Below the pieces are notes generated by a model, which saw only the letters and a list, made by a program, of their open reading frames with translations, was not told where the DNA came from and ran no database searches. Made by a program: the position numbers and the translations under genes. From Enterococcaceae bacterium OF42-14pH9A (GTDB taxonomy: Bacteria; Bacillota; Bacilli; Lactobacillales; Enterococcaceae): a stretch of 64,000 bases of DNA. The stretch is from the NCBI GenBank assembly GCA_027692465.1, contig JAQEYU010000001.1, forward strand, positions 1,311,338-1,375,337, read 5' to 3'. Shown one piece after another: positions 9,012 through 18,255 of the stretch; within the stretch, counting starts at the first letter, position 1, and every line of letters starts with the position of its first letter.

Positions 9012-9182
9012 GGGGAATTTGCCATGTTACAGCGAACGGTTTTATCTTGGGAGTGAAAGGGACAGCTGAGCCACACAACTATCCTGCTTTTTAATAGCAG
9101 CAAGACACGTCACAGAAATAAGCAATGTCTTCAGTTGCACGGCTTAAGGGTAGGCTGCCGCTGTCAGAGGACGGCGGGAATC

Positions 9183-9191
9183 TGCTATACT
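9183..9191 (+). promoter_or_regulatory. Extended -10 promoter
   Basis: TGC-TATACT (9183-9191) is an extended -10 element 42 bases before the GTG start of the next gene. No good -35 is visible. Confidence 0.45.
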
Positions 9192-9233
9192 TGATTTATA
9201 CGCATTACTGAAAGCGGGTAGAGGGGGTGCAAG

Positions 9234-9755
9234 GTGGAGACCTACATTGCAAAATTCAAAGGGGCGGGGACGATTTGCCGCATCACGGATGAGGCAGGGG
9301 TAACAGTAGCGGTTTTCAAGCGAAGAGCAGCGGCGCTGGTCCTGAATCGGGTCTTACGAATTTTTGGCCGTCTGCCCAATACCAGCCGGATTACTTATTT
9401 GCAGCTGTCCGGGTCAAAAGAAAAACAGCTGCCTACTTTGCTTAAACAGCAGCTCAGTGGTCCCTTCAGCCGCTTTCTTTTGTACGACGGTGAGCGTCCG
9501 GCAGGGAGCCTGCGTCAAATTCCTGAGAGTATGGCATTTCATTTGGAAGTCGAGTGGCAGCAGTGTTTTTTTACCGTTACTTGTGATCGTGATGGCGTTG
9601 AATTCACTGTAAAGCAGGGACAACAGCCGGTGGCAGGTTTTGTGGTCCAACCTGAGAGCTTGGAACCGATGTATACGATTTTTTGTTTTGAGGAAGGCTT
9701 GCTGCCGGCGGTCTTGAGCATGATGGCAGCCAGCCAATTGATTCTGTACGGTTGA
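9234..9755 (+). CDS. Hypothetical protein, 173 aa
   Basis: Not recognised with certainty. The GTG start has a strong ribosome site (GAGGGGGTG at 9221-9229). The protein is beta-rich with alternating hydrophobic strands (FTVTCDRDGVEFTVKQG; PVAGFVVQPES) and no signal peptide, somewhat like the Tubby C-terminal-like/LURP-one fold of small Gram-positive proteins, but this is only a resemblance by eye. It has its own promoter and a terminator directly after it, so it is a monocistronic gene. Confidence 0.65.
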   Translation: METYIAKFKGAGTICRITDEAGVTVAVFKRRAAALVLNRVLRIFGRLPNTSRITYLQLSGSKEKQLPTLLKQQLSGPFSRFLLYDGERPAGSLRQIPESMAFHLEVEWQQCFFTVTCDRDGVEFTVKQGQQPVAGFVVQPESLEPMYTIFCFEEGLLPAVLSMMAASQLILYG

Positions 9756-9782
9756 CTGGTACAAGTGCAGATCTTATTGCTG

Positions 9783-9813
9783 CGGCGGTTTTCAGGAAGA
9801 AAGCCGCTTTTTT
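9783..9813 (+). terminator. Terminator after the 173-aa gene
   Basis: CGGCGGTTTTC (from 9783) pairs imperfectly with GAAAGCCG and is followed by six T. Confidence 0.65.
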
Positions 9814-9840
9814 GCGACGGAGCAGCATCACTGGTATGAT
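9812..9840 (+). promoter_or_regulatory. Promoter for Cof-type phosphatase
   Basis: TTGCGA (9812-9817), 17-base spacer, TATGAT (9835-9840) preceded by TGG, an extended -10. It lies directly behind the upstream terminator. Confidence 0.7.
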
Positions 9841-9913
9841 AGGAGCAGCAACTGACGGAAGCTGGGCAGAGATTGAGGCCGGGGTTTCGTTTTTATTGAA
9901 AGGAAGAAATGCC

Positions 9914-10744
9914 ATGACGACACCGGATATCCGTCTGATCATCAGTGATATCGACGGCACGATTTTGGATTCAAAGCATCAGGTCTCGGATAAACTGAAG
10001 CAACTCATGCCGTTACTGGAGGAGCGGAAAATCCCGTTTGTATTGACGTCGGCTCGTTCACCGCAAGGGATGACGGCTATCGCCGATGAATTGGGGCTCA
10101 CCACACCATTGGCGGCCTACAATGGTGCGTATATCGTAGAGCGGAATAAAAAAGGCGGCTTCACACAGCTGTTTGGTCGACCGCTGGATTTTGTGGAAGC
10201 TAATAAAGTGATTCAACTGGCAGTCCATGATTTTCCGGAAATCGCAGTCAATATCTACTCGGAAGCCGACTGGTTCGTGCCGGTAGTCAATGACTGGGTC
10301 CGGCAGGAAGAAGCAATCACCGGGATGCAGGTACAAGAGGTCTTGTTGAAGGAATTTTTGGCAAAAAAGCCGCCGATTCACAAGCTGCTTTTTATCGGAT
10401 CGGAAGCCGAGATTGCCGGACTGGAGGCTGCCATCAGTAAGCTGGTCTTGATGGAATCTGCGAAGTACCGTTCGAAAAGCAATTACTTGGAGTTTACCGA
10501 CAAGACGGTATCCAAAGAACTGGCATTGCAGCAGTTGGCTGAGTACTATCAGGTGACTTCGGCTCAAGTCATGGCGATCGGGGACCACGACAATGATGTC
10601 AGCATGATCGCCGCTTCCGGCTTCGGTGTCGCTATGGCAAACGGCAGTGAAGCCTGTCAAGAAAAGGCCAATCTGATCACTGCAGACAATGACCACGACG
10701 GTGCGGCGTTGGCGATTGCAGAAGTCTTGGATCTCGAGCTGTGA
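9914..10744 (+). CDS. Cof-type HAD-IIB phosphatase
   Basis: 276-residue Cof/YidA-type HAD hydrolase. Motif I LIISDIDGTILDSKHQV is at the N-terminus, motif II PFVLTSARS at about residue 44, the C2B cap fills the middle, and the C-terminal motif IV AIGDHDNDVSMIAASGFGVAMANGS is complete. The ATG at 9914 is preceded by GAAAGGAAG; upstream in-frame ATGs would extend through the promoter and are rejected. Proteins of this type dephosphorylate sugar phosphates, FMN or PLP; substrate unknown. A second Cof-type gene of the window is at 55352-56104. Confidence 0.9.
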   Translation: MTTPDIRLIISDIDGTILDSKHQVSDKLKQLMPLLEERKIPFVLTSARSPQGMTAIADELGLTTPLAAYNGAYIVERNKKGGFTQLFGRPLDFVEANKVIQLAVHDFPEIAVNIYSEADWFVPVVNDWVRQEEAITGMQVQEVLLKEFLAKKPPIHKLLFIGSEAEIAGLEAAISKLVLMESAKYRSKSNYLEFTDKTVSKELALQQLAEYYQVTSAQVMAIGDHDNDVSMIAASGFGVAMANGSEACQEKANLITADNDHDGAALAIAEVLDLEL

Positions 10745-10840
10745 GGGAATCATGGGCTGACAAATGATACGCGCAGTTACCCTGAAAAAACGTTTTTCTC
10801 AGAGCAGGGTCTCGCTGCGGTGAGTGAAAGCATTGATTTG

Positions 10841-10884
10841 ACAGGCGCAGGCTTTGATAGATCCGGAGCTTGCGCCTGTTTTTT
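10841..10884 (+). terminator. Terminator after the Cof-type gene
   Basis: ACAGGCGCA-G-GCT (10841-10853) pairs with AGC-T-TGCGCCTGT (10867-10879), followed by T5-6. A shorter AT hairpin around CTGAAAAAACGTTTTTCTCAG lies at 10781-10802. Confidence 0.85.
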
Positions 10885-11004
10885 ATGACAAGTGGCAAGT
10901 CCAAAAAAAACAGGAGCGAAACCACGGGGAATAAGGTGTGTCTATCGGTGAGAAGGAGGGATTTTCACGGTTTGTTACAGTTTGATTGCGGCGATAAAAA
11001 AGGA

Positions 11005-11033
11005 TTGACTTTTGGTTGGGGCAAGCGTAGCAT
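11005..11033 (+). promoter_or_regulatory. Probable kimA promoter
   Basis: TTGACT (11005-11010), 17 bases, TAGCAT (11028-11033). It would give a leader of about 130 bases that contains an AACGAT/ATCGTT hairpin. I do not see the conserved blocks of the c-di-AMP (ydaO) riboswitch in this leader. Confidence 0.45.
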
Positions 11034-11170
11034 ACTGTCTTGTTTGCAGAGATTTTTCTGAAAACGAAACGATCCAACAATCGTTGCAACAGCGGCGGCC
11101 GGCATCGGGAAAATATCCGAGAGCCAGGCATTCCGCACACATATTTGTGAAAAAGCAGAGGGATAAAAAA

Positions 11171-12994
11171 GTGAATTATTTAAAACGTTTGTTAGTGGGC
11201 CGACCTTTGAAATCGGCCGAAAATGATGAGCAGAAACTGAGCCGCTTTGCCGCTTTGGCGCTGCTGTCTTCTGATGCGTTGTCTTCCATCGCATACGGAA
11301 CCGAACAAATTGTCGTCGTGCTGGTCACACTGTCGGCTGCTGCAATCTGGTATTCGCTGCCGATTGCCGCTTTTGTCATTATTTTATTGGTTTCTTTGAC
11401 CTTGTCTTACCGCCAAATCATCCACGCCTATCCTCATGGTGGCGGGGCTTATGTTGTTTCCAGTGAGAATCTCGGCAAAAATGCCGGCCTGATCGCCGGC
11501 GGATCGCTGTTGATTGATTACATGCTGACCGTCGCCGTTTCCGTGTCTGCCGGTGCTGAGGCCATCACCTCAGCGATTCCAGCTTTGTTCGGGCATCAGG
11601 TAGCTATCAGTGTGGTGATTGTCCTCTTGATCATGATGATGAATCTGCGGGGATTGCGGGAGTCGGCAGGCTTTTTGATGGTGCCGGTCTATACTTTTGT
11701 CGCTGTCATCACGATTTTGATCGGTTATGGCCTGTTTCAGATTGCTACCGGTGCAGCGCCGTTCCATGCGACTTCTGCCGTCGGGGCGGCGGTGCCGGGC
11801 ATCAGTATCGCATTGATCCTGCGGGCCTTTTCTTCCGGCTCCTCTTCTTTGACCGGGGTGGAAGCCATCAGTAACGCGGTGCCTTTCTTCAAAAAGCCGC
11901 GGGCCAAAAACGCCGCTTCAACATTGGCGATCATGGCATCAATCTTAGGCTTCTTCTTTGTCGGGATCACCTTTTTGAACTACTGGTACGGGATCGTACC
12001 GGAAACTGAAGTCACCGTTTTGTCGCAAATCGGCAAGGCGGTTTTCGGTCACGGGATCATGTTTTATGTGCTGCAGTTTGCAACAGCACTGATTTTGGCA
12101 GTGGCAGCCAATACCGGTTTTTCCGCCTTTCCGGTTTTAGCTTACAATCTGGCCAAAGACAAATTCATGCCGCATATGTATCAGGACCGTGGTGACCGGT
12201 TGGGTTATTCCAATGGGATCATCACTTTGGCTGCGGGTTCGATTGTTCTGCTGTTCATTTTCCAAGGGTCGACTGAGCGTTTGATTCCGCTGTATTCCAT
12301 CGGGGTATTCATTCCCTTTGCCTTATCGCAAACGGGGATGGTCATTCATTGGCGTAAACGGGGCAAAGGCTGGCTTACGAAATCTATCGCCAATATAGTA
12401 GGAGCATTCATCTCTTATGCGATCATTGCGATCTTGTTTGCTTTTCGTTTGGCGGATATCTGGCCATTCTTTATCATCATGCCGGTCCTCTTGTATGTTT
12501 TTTATCAGATTCACAAGCATTATCAAAATGTGGCTGAGCAGCTGCGTTTGGAAAAAGAAGTCGCTCTGCATACCTATGACGGAAATACGGTTATTGTCCT
12601 GGTGGGCAATGTCACCCGGGTGAACGTCGGTGCGCTGAATTACGCCCAATCCATCGGCGACTATGTGGTGGCGATGCATGTGTCGACTGACGAGGATGTC
12701 GATAAAGAAAAAGAGATCGAAGCAGAATTCAAAACCAACTTTCCGGATGTCCGCTTCTCGGTGGTCCATTCCAGCTATCGTTCCATCGAAAATCCGATCA
12801 TCCGCTATGTCGATCTGGTGAGCAAAAATGCCCGCAAACACAACTACACCACTACAGTTATCATTCCTCAGTTTGTGCCGAAGCATCGTTGGCAGAACAT
12901 CCTTCACAATCAGACCAGTCTGCGGCTGCGGATGCGTCTGTCCTGGCGGGAAAATATCGTTGTGGGGACGTACAGTTACCATCTGAAAAAATAG
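11171..12994 (+). CDS. kimA: KimA-type potassium importer (APC/KUP superfamily)
   Basis: 607-residue membrane transporter. The N-terminal stretch LLVGRPLKSAENDEQKLSRF, the membrane segment LLSSDALSSIAYGTEQI, YPHGGGAYVVSSENLG and the C-terminal PQFVPKHRWQNILHNQ match what I recall of Bacillus subtilis KimA (YdaO), also 607 residues, a high-affinity K+/H+ symporter controlled by c-di-AMP. About 12 membrane segments span residues 25-470; the remaining 135 residues form a cytosolic domain that in KimA binds c-di-AMP. I chose GTG 11171 because CAGAGGGAT precedes it with proper spacing and the N-terminus then matches the family; the longer frame from 11012 covers the promoter. Older annotation would call it an amino acid permease. 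Confidence 0.88.
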   Translation: MNYLKRLLVGRPLKSAENDEQKLSRFAALALLSSDALSSIAYGTEQIVVVLVTLSAAAIWYSLPIAAFVIILLVSLTLSYRQIIHAYPHGGGAYVVSSENLGKNAGLIAGGSLLIDYMLTVAVSVSAGAEAITSAIPALFGHQVAISVVIVLLIMMMNLRGLRESAGFLMVPVYTFVAVITILIGYGLFQIATGAAPFHATSAVGAAVPGISIALILRAFSSGSSSLTGVEAISNAVPFFKKPRAKNAASTLAIMASILGFFFVGITFLNYWYGIVPETEVTVLSQIGKAVFGHGIMFYVLQFATALILAVAANTGFSAFPVLAYNLAKDKFMPHMYQDRGDRLGYSNGIITLAAGSIVLLFIFQGSTERLIPLYSIGVFIPFALSQTGMVIHWRKRGKGWLTKSIANIVGAFISYAIIAILFAFRLADIWPFFIIMPVLLYVFYQIHKHYQNVAEQLRLEKEVALHTYDGNTVIVLVGNVTRVNVGALNYAQSIGDYVVAMHVSTDEDVDKEKEIEAEFKTNFPDVRFSVVHSSYRSIENPIIRYVDLVSKNARKHNYTTTVIIPQFVPKHRWQNILHNQTSLRLRMRLSWRENIVVGTYSYHLKK

Positions 12995-13144
12995 TTGAAC
13001 CCGCAATCACGGTCAGCTGCCGGCATGCAGTAGGAATAAGCTGTAGCTGAGGTGTTGCCGCGGCAGGACGCAATTCACAGTGAAAAAAACTAAAGCTCTG
13101 CTGCAGCAGGCTGCAAATATGTCCTGCTATCGGGCTTTTCCAAT

Positions 13145-13214
13145 AAAACAAGCAAATAAGAGCCGTTCCCTCTGCTGATAAACAACAGAGGAACGGCTCT
13201 TATTTGCTTGTTTT
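13145..13214. terminator. Bidirectional terminator between kimA and opuC
   Basis: Near-perfect stem of about 28 bp: AAAACAAGCAAATAAGAGCC and the following bases at 13145-13173 pair with the matching stretch ending GGCTCTTATTTGCTTGTTTT at 13214. It has T runs on both strands and separates convergent kimA and the opuC operon. Confidence 0.92.
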
Positions 13215-13225
13215 AAAGGGAAGCT

Positions 13226-13894
13226 TTAGTCCGAAGTTTTGGTAGCGGGATCCAGCTTGCGCTCGATGATCCCGAGGCCCCAGTCGGTGATGATGGCCAT
13301 CAGAGCAGTCGGCAGTGCACCGGCTAAGATGATGGAGGCACCGTCTGTGGCATTGGTCCCGCGGATGATGATATCACCCAATCCGCCGGCCCCCACGAAA
13401 GCGCCGATTGCGGTGATCCCGATAGCGACCACCAATGCGTTGCGGATCCCTGCCATAATGACTGAAACAGACAGGGGCAGCTCGATCATATACAGCCGCT
13501 GCCAGGCAGTCATGCCCATGCCTTTGCCGACATCCAGAATGTTTTTATCCACCTGATTCATGCCGGTATAGGTGTTTTTGATGATGGGCAGCAGTGAATA
13601 CAAGAAGACAGTCACGATGACTACGTTCACACCCAGCCCCAGCCCAATCATCAAAATCGAGATCATCGCTAATGAAGGCACCGTCTGGATGATATTAGCC
13701 AAGCGAATCACCCAGTCGGCGATCTTGTGATGGCGACTGATCCAGATCCCCAGTGGAATCGCGACGATGGCCGCAAACAGCACCCCGTAAATGGAAATCA
13801 GAAAGTGGCGCAGGAACTGGCTGAAGACATAGCTGCCGTTTTCCTTGAAATAATAGAAGAACTGTTCCAACAGATTCATATTTTGCAGGTCCAT
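13226..13894 (-). CDS. opuCD: Osmoprotectant ABC transporter, permease (OpuCD-like)
   Basis: 222-residue permease with about six membrane segments and the binding-protein-dependent transport motif near residues 120-150 (DVGKGMGMTAWQRLYMIELPLSVSVIMAGIRNA), the EAA loop that contacts the ATPase. Last gene of the opuCA-CB-CC-CD unit. The ATG at 13894 follows the OpuCC stop by four bases and has GGAGGGGG in front; the longer frame start at 13924 lies inside opuCC. The complex imports glycine betaine, carnitine or choline during osmotic stress. The paralogous permease is OpuCB, suggesting a heterodimeric channel. Confidence 0.92.
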   Translation of the reverse strand: MDLQNMNLLEQFFYYFKENGSYVFSQFLRHFLISIYGVLFAAIVAIPLGIWISRHHKIADWVIRLANIIQTVPSLAMISILMIGLGLGVNVVIVTVFLYSLLPIIKNTYTGMNQVDKNILDVGKGMGMTAWQRLYMIELPLSVSVIMAGIRNALVVAIGITAIGAFVGAGGLGDIIIRGTNATDGASIILAGALPTALMAIITDWGLGIIERKLDPATKTSD

Positions 13895-13898
13895 GTCC

Positions 13899-14825
13899 TC
13901 ACTCCCCCTCCTCGAAATAGTCATGTTCAGCTAGAAATTGCTGTGCGACGACGGTCGGCTCTACCAGATCATTGTCGGCTTGATAGTTGAGTTTTTGCAT
14001 TTGTTCCGTATCGATGGTTCCGGCCAACTTGGCAATGGCAGCTTTGATTTTGGGATCTTCTTGGGCCAGTTTGTCATCAATGACAGCGGCGGCATCGTAA
14101 GGTGGGAAGAAGTGTTTGTCATCTTCCAACATCACCAGATCATAGCTGGCAATCCGGCCGTCGGTGGAATAACCCAATACGATATCCATTTTACCGGCAG
14201 AAACGGCATCATAGACCAGACCAATCTGCATCGGCAGAATTGTTTCGAAGGCAAAGCCGTATTCTTTCTTGAAGCCATCGTAACCGTCACCTTCTCTAGT
14301 AATCCAGGCGGTATCGACACCGGCAGTCAGTTCGCCGGCGTGTTTTTGCAAGTCGCTGACCGTCTTCAACCCGTATTTTTCAGCGGTATCTTTACGTACC
14401 AGAAAAACATAGGTGTTGTCAAAGCCGTAAGAAGACATATAGGTCTGTTTGTAGCGACTTTCGAATTCCTTTTTGACGATATCAAAAGCCTGTTTAGGAT
14501 CTTTGACCGGGTCCAAACCCAAAGTGGTGGTTAAGTCGGTTCCGGTATAGCGGGCAGCAGAAACCTGAGCATCGCCGTTCATCATCGCTTGATGGTTGAT
14601 GGTGGTGGTAGCCAGATTGTTGATAACCGTGGTGTCTTTGTCGGTATAGTGTTCGATCATACCAGCCACCAGTGCTGCTAAGATCTGAGACTCCGAGGTA
14701 ATCCCGCCGGTAATCGCGACAGTGTTGTCAGAAGAGGCGCTGGCCAATCCCGGCAGTGAGCAGCCGGCCAATGTCAACAGTGAGACCAGTGCCAACAGCG
14801 CAGTATGGAATTTTCGTCTCATCAT
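13899..14825 (-). CDS. opuCC: Osmoprotectant-binding lipoprotein (OpuCC-like)
   Basis: 308-residue extracellular solute-binding lipoprotein. The signal peptide MMRRKFHTALLALVSLLTLAGC ends in a lipobox (LAGC), after which the mature protein starts with the lipidated Cys near residue 22. VAITGGITSESQILAALVAGMIEHYTDKD and the later GVDTAWITREGDGYDGFKKEYGF segment are typical of the OpuAC/ProX-type quaternary-amine binding fold. Its stop is followed four bases later by opuCD, and it starts one base from the stop of opuCB. Confidence 0.92.
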   Translation of the reverse strand: MMRRKFHTALLALVSLLTLAGCSLPGLASASSDNTVAITGGITSESQILAALVAGMIEHYTDKDTTVINNLATTTINHQAMMNGDAQVSAARYTGTDLTTTLGLDPVKDPKQAFDIVKKEFESRYKQTYMSSYGFDNTYVFLVRKDTAEKYGLKTVSDLQKHAGELTAGVDTAWITREGDGYDGFKKEYGFAFETILPMQIGLVYDAVSAGKMDIVLGYSTDGRIASYDLVMLEDDKHFFPPYDAAAVIDDKLAQEDPKIKAAIAKLAGTIDTEQMQKLNYQADNDLVEPTVVAQQFLAEHDYFEEGE

Positions 14826-15461
14826 TTATTCGGCCTCCCTTACTGCCCGCGGCGTCAGTTTGTTTTCCAGTTTGCCTAAAAGAAAATCAGCCAACAGTGC
14901 CAAGATTGTTACCGGAATCGTCCCGGCGAAGATCAATGGCGGCTGGTAGTTGTTCAATCCGGAGAAAATCAAATCTCCCAGACCACCGGCGCCGATATAA
15001 GAAGCCAACGTCGCCCACGCAATCACGTAGACAGCAGCCAGCCGGATCCCCGCCATGATGGTAGGCATCGCCAGCGGCAGTTCTACCATGCGAATCGACT
15101 CAAAGTTGGTCATGCCCATTCCTTTGGCCACATCACGATAATTGGCATCCACACCTTTCATCCCGATATAAGTATTGCGCAGAATCGGCAAGAGGGAATA
15201 AATGAACAAGGCGATGACAGCCGGCAGCTTACCAACGCCAAAAAATGGGATCATCAATGCCAACAGAGCCAAAGAAGGGACGGTCTGCAGGGCACTGGTC
15301 ACCGAGATTACGATACTGGCGGCTTTGGGCGTACGAGTCAAAAGAATCCCCAGCGGTACTGCAATCACAATTCCCAATACCAATGCAATGGCGGAAATAT
15401 AAATATGTTCGATGGATTTGCCCAGAATCTGACTGCCGTATTCATTGAAAAAGTTCGTCAT
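14826..15461 (-). CDS. opuCB: Osmoprotectant ABC transporter, permease (OpuCB-like)
   Basis: 211-residue permease, six predicted membrane segments, EAA loop [33 protein letters not shown]. Start ATG 15461 is chosen because AGGAGG lies 10 bases upstream; the GTG at 15470 overlaps the opuCA stop and is too near the ribosome site. The gene overlaps or abuts its neighbours on both sides, showing translational coupling within the operon. Confidence 0.92.
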   Translation of the reverse strand: MTNFFNEYGSQILGKSIEHIYISAIALVLGIVIAVPLGILLTRTPKAASIVISVTSALQTVPSLALLALMIPFFGVGKLPAVIALFIYSLLPILRNTYIGMKGVDANYRDVAKGMGMTNFESIRMVELPLAMPTIMAGIRLAAVYVIAWATLASYIGAGGLGDLIFSGLNNYQPPLIFAGTIPVTILALLADFLLGKLENKLTPRAVREAE

Positions 15462-15466
15462 GACCC

Positions 15467-16630
15467 TCACGCCTCCTCTTTCGCAGATTCCACAGCCTCA
15501 CTGATAGTGGCTTCGTCGCCCCACAAAACGTCGTAAACGATATCCACCAGGGAGGCCCGTGTCAGGATGCCGACGACCCGATTGCGGTCATCTACTACGG
15601 GCACGTATTTCAAGCCGCGTTTTAAGATCCGCTGCAGGACATTGCGCAGCTGGGTTTTTTGATTGACATAAAAGACCTCGGGATTCAAGATATCTCCGAC
15701 GCTGGAGGCTTTGCCCCGCATTTTGTCCATCGTTTCGACATCGATGAAGCCTTTAAGGACGTCATTGTCATCGGTGACCAATAACGTATCGACCCGTTTT
15801 TCCCGCATCAGCTTGATGGCATCCCGCAGCGATTTGCCGGGAGTGATGGTGACGGCTTTATTCAGCATGACTTCGCCGACGGTTGTCGTATCCGGTTTGG
15901 CTTGCAGCAGGCGTTCTTCACCGATTAATTCTTCAACGAACTCGTTGGCGGGATGGTGCAGAATATTTTCCGGGGTATCGAATTGAATCACTTTGCCTTT
16001 ACTCATGATGACGATCCGGTTGGCCAGCTTCAGGGCTTCGTCCATGTCATGGGTGACAAACACGATGGTCTTGCCTAAACGTTCCTGAAGATCTTTCACC
16101 AGATCCTGCAGAGCATCTCGAGTAATAGGATCCAGGGCGCCAAAGGGTTCATCCATTAAAATGATGTCCTGGTCGGCGGCCAATGCGCGAACCACCCCGA
16201 TCCGCTGTTGTTGGCCACCGGAAAGTTCGCTGGGATAGCGGTCCAGCATTTCCCGTGGCAGCTCCACCAGATCAATCATTTTTTCCGCAGTTTCGTTGCG
16301 GGTCTCTTCGTCCACTTTCAACAGTCGCTGGACCAACGTGATGTTTTCTCTGATGGTCATGTGAGGAATCAGCCCGATATTTTGGATCACATAGCCGATC
16401 TTACGGCGCAGTTCTACCGGATTGAACTCCTGTATATCCTTATCATTGATCAGAATCTTGCCTTTGGTGGGCTCGTTCATGCGGTTGATCATCCGCATAC
16501 ACGTGGTTTTACCGGAACCGGACGTCCCAATGAAACAGATGAATTCTCCTTTGTCAAAAGAGAGATTGACATCTTCGACAGCCGTTTTGCCGCCTTTGTA
16601 GATTTTTGTGACATGTTGAAATTCGATCAT
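15467..16630 (-). CDS. opuCA: Osmoprotectant ABC transporter, ATPase with CBS domains (OpuCA-like)
   Basis: 387-residue ATPase. Walker [10 protein letters not shown] (about 35-43), signature [10 protein letters not shown] (about 140-149), Walker [15 protein letters not shown], switch His in FVTHDMDEA. The C-terminal third (about 255-370) has two CBS motifs ([58 protein letters not shown]). In OpuA/OpuC systems such CBS pairs sense ionic strength or bind c-di-AMP, shutting import. Ribosome site GAGGGTG lies 8 bases before the ATG. First gene of the operon. Confidence 0.95.
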   Translation of the reverse strand: MIEFQHVTKIYKGGKTAVEDVNLSFDKGEFICFIGTSGSGKTTCMRMINRMNEPTKGKILINDKDIQEFNPVELRRKIGYVIQNIGLIPHMTIRENITLVQRLLKVDEETRNETAEKMIDLVELPREMLDRYPSELSGGQQQRIGVVRALAADQDIILMDEPFGALDPITRDALQDLVKDLQERLGKTIVFVTHDMDEALKLANRIVIMSKGKVIQFDTPENILHHPANEFVEELIGEERLLQAKPDTTTVGEVMLNKAVTITPGKSLRDAIKLMREKRVDTLLVTDDNDVLKGFIDVETMDKMRGKASSVGDILNPEVFYVNQKTQLRNVLQRILKRGLKYVPVVDDRNRVVGILTRASLVDIVYDVLWGDEATISEAVESAKEEA

Positions 16631-16889
16631 ACTTTTTCACCCTCAATTTTCATTTTTTTCCTCGCAAACCCGCCGTCGTGGCATTCGACGGGTAAGTACA
16701 GATAAGCACCGCAAACGACAGCTTTTTCAGCAAAGTGATGCTTGTGAAAGCCGACGTAAAAAGCGGTTCAATTTGTGAATCTTTCCGTAAAACAGCGGCC
16801 AAGCAGATTGTTTTGACCGCGATCATCCTGCGAAGTGTCTCCCTTAAGTCTGGCAAAGTTTCGCAAAAAATTCAAATATCCTGATTTTA

Positions 16890-16958
16890 TGTGAAAAAAC
16901 ATTCTCATCTGGGCGCTCAAATTGGCCTGCGTTATAACACGGAAATGTTTTTTTCACA
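16890..16958. promoter_or_regulatory. Inverted repeat around the opuC promoter
   Basis: TGTGAAAAAACATT (16890-16903) and AATGTTTTTTTCACA (16944-16958) are inverted copies about 40 bases apart, one inside the opuC -35/spacer region and one downstream of the start. They could be a looped operator for an osmotic or redox regulator; this is inference. Confidence 0.4.
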
Positions 16959-16959
16959 A
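16931..16959 (-). promoter_or_regulatory. opuC promoter
   Basis: On the minus strand TTGTGA (16959-16954), a 17-base spacer and TATAAC (16936-16931). The leader to opuCA would be about 300 bases and holds no supported gene. The rest of the gap 16960-17034 is AT-rich with no feature seen. Confidence 0.6.
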
Positions 16960-17034
16960 TGAGATGGCGACATGGACAAGGGTCTGTAAGGAGAAGATGA
17001 AAAGGAAGCAAAAAAGAGATAACAGAAAAATAAA

Positions 17035-17080
17035 ATTAAAAAAAGCTGAGAGACACCTGTGACAAGGTGCTCCCAGCTTG
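17035..17080 (-). terminator. Terminator after the dioxygenase gene
   Basis: On the minus strand AAGCTGGGAGCACCT pairs with AGGTGTCTCTCAGCTT around loop TGTCAC, followed by seven T. Confidence 0.85.
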
Positions 17081-17177
17081 TATGCTAATGATGAAAGGTG
17101 GTCTCAGATGAAGTCCGAAGACACCGCATGTTCTCAAATCCTCAGAAATATTCTCAAGGAGTGCCGGTTTTGAACTT

Positions 17178-18068
17178 TCAGTCTTGCGAATAAAGGTTAG
17201 CCTCAATCTCTGCCCGCTGGTCGGCCAAAAACGGCGGCAGGGCAAAGCTTTCGCCCAGCGTTTCCAACGGTTCGTCAATGGTGAATCCCGGAGCCATCGT
17301 TGCAAATTCCATCCGGTTGCCGCCGGGTTCCCGAATATAAAGGCTCTTGAAATAGCCGCGGGAGATAATCTTTTCGATGTTCCAGCCTTGTTTTTGGGCT
17401 TTTTCGTGCAGGGCACTCAAGGCGTCATCATCTTTGACGGCAAAGGCGATATGGTCGGCTGAACCTCTGCCCATATGCATTTCTTCCCGAGTATCAGTTG
17501 CTATGATGTCCACAAAATCATTTTCATTGAACCGAATCCGGCCGTTTTCAGCTGCCTGCCAGTCCAGCAGCTTTTCAAAAAATTCGATTGTAGCCTGTGG
17601 ATCCTGGACATGGATTTCAGAAGAATTCAAGCCGAGAAGCTGATAGCTGCCGGGGATATCATTTTTTGCCCAGTGGTCTTGCGGCAGCGGACCGTCTGCA
17701 ACTTCTGTCAAGATAACGGTCACCTCGTCGGGATCATTGAAGCGAATCTGATTGCCGCTGACTTCCGGTTGGACACCGGCTTCTTGCAGGCGGTCTTTCC
17801 AGAAGGTGAGACTGCCGGCAGGAATCTTCAAACCGATAGTCGCAATGAAATGATCGTTGTCATAGCGATGTCCCAGATGCGGAACAACAAAAAAGGTCAC
17901 CACGGTTCCGGGACTGCCTTGATAATCCCCGTAATAGTAATGGAGCATCCGGTGGTTCTCCTGGTTGACGGTATTTTTGACAAAGCGCAACCCCAGTGTT
18001 TTTGTATAAAAAGCCGCGTTACGGCTGCCGTCTTTTGTCAGTAATGAGATATGATGAAAAGGTGTCAT
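17178..18068 (-). CDS. VOC-family ring-cleaving dioxygenase (MhqO/MhqA-like)
   Basis: 296 residues with two vicinal-oxygen-chelate modules. The N-terminal module starts FHHISLLTKDGSRNAAFYTKTLGLRFVKNTVN with the metal His of HHIS; the second carries SSEIHVQDPQATIEFFEKLL and ends with YIREPGGNRMEFAT, whose Glu is a metal ligand. This arrangement is typical of the Firmicutes MhqA/MhqE/MhqO hydroquinone dioxygenases, which detoxify quinones and catechols. GGAGG lies 9 bases before the ATG. A TATACT -10 box on the minus strand sits at 18115-18110, with only a weak -35. Divergently transcribed from queA. Confidence 0.85.
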   Translation of the reverse strand: MTPFHHISLLTKDGSRNAAFYTKTLGLRFVKNTVNQENHRMLHYYYGDYQGSPGTVVTFFVVPHLGHRYDNDHFIATIGLKIPAGSLTFWKDRLQEAGVQPEVSGNQIRFNDPDEVTVILTEVADGPLPQDHWAKNDIPGSYQLLGLNSSEIHVQDPQATIEFFEKLLDWQAAENGRIRFNENDFVDIIATDTREEMHMGRGSADHIAFAVKDDDALSALHEKAQKQGWNIEKIISRGYFKSLYIREPGGNRMEFATMAPGFTIDEPLETLGESFALPPFLADQRAEIEANLYSQD

Positions 18069-18173
18069 CTTATGCTGCCTCCATTGATTGGTTTTGCTTA
18101 CTAAAGATAAGTATAAAACGATTTTACAGATTGTACCAGAAAGCTGCTTGCAGTCGAAACCTGCCGCAATTCA

Positions 18174-18182
18174 TGCTAAAAT
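18174..18182 (+). promoter_or_regulatory. Extended -10 promoter for queA
   Basis: TGC-TAAAAT at 18174-18182; no strong -35. Start near 18189, about 67 bases before queA. Confidence 0.45.
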
Positions 18183-18255
18183 AGCCAAGACGCATCGAGG
18201 GGCCGGCACTCTTAGCCTGCTCCCGATGAAAACGAAAAGAAAAGAGTGAAGGACT

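Noticed and set aside
8881..9094. Small open frames on both strands at 8.9-9.1 kb
   Set aside because: They lie in MITE-like copy 1 and its neighbouring terminator.
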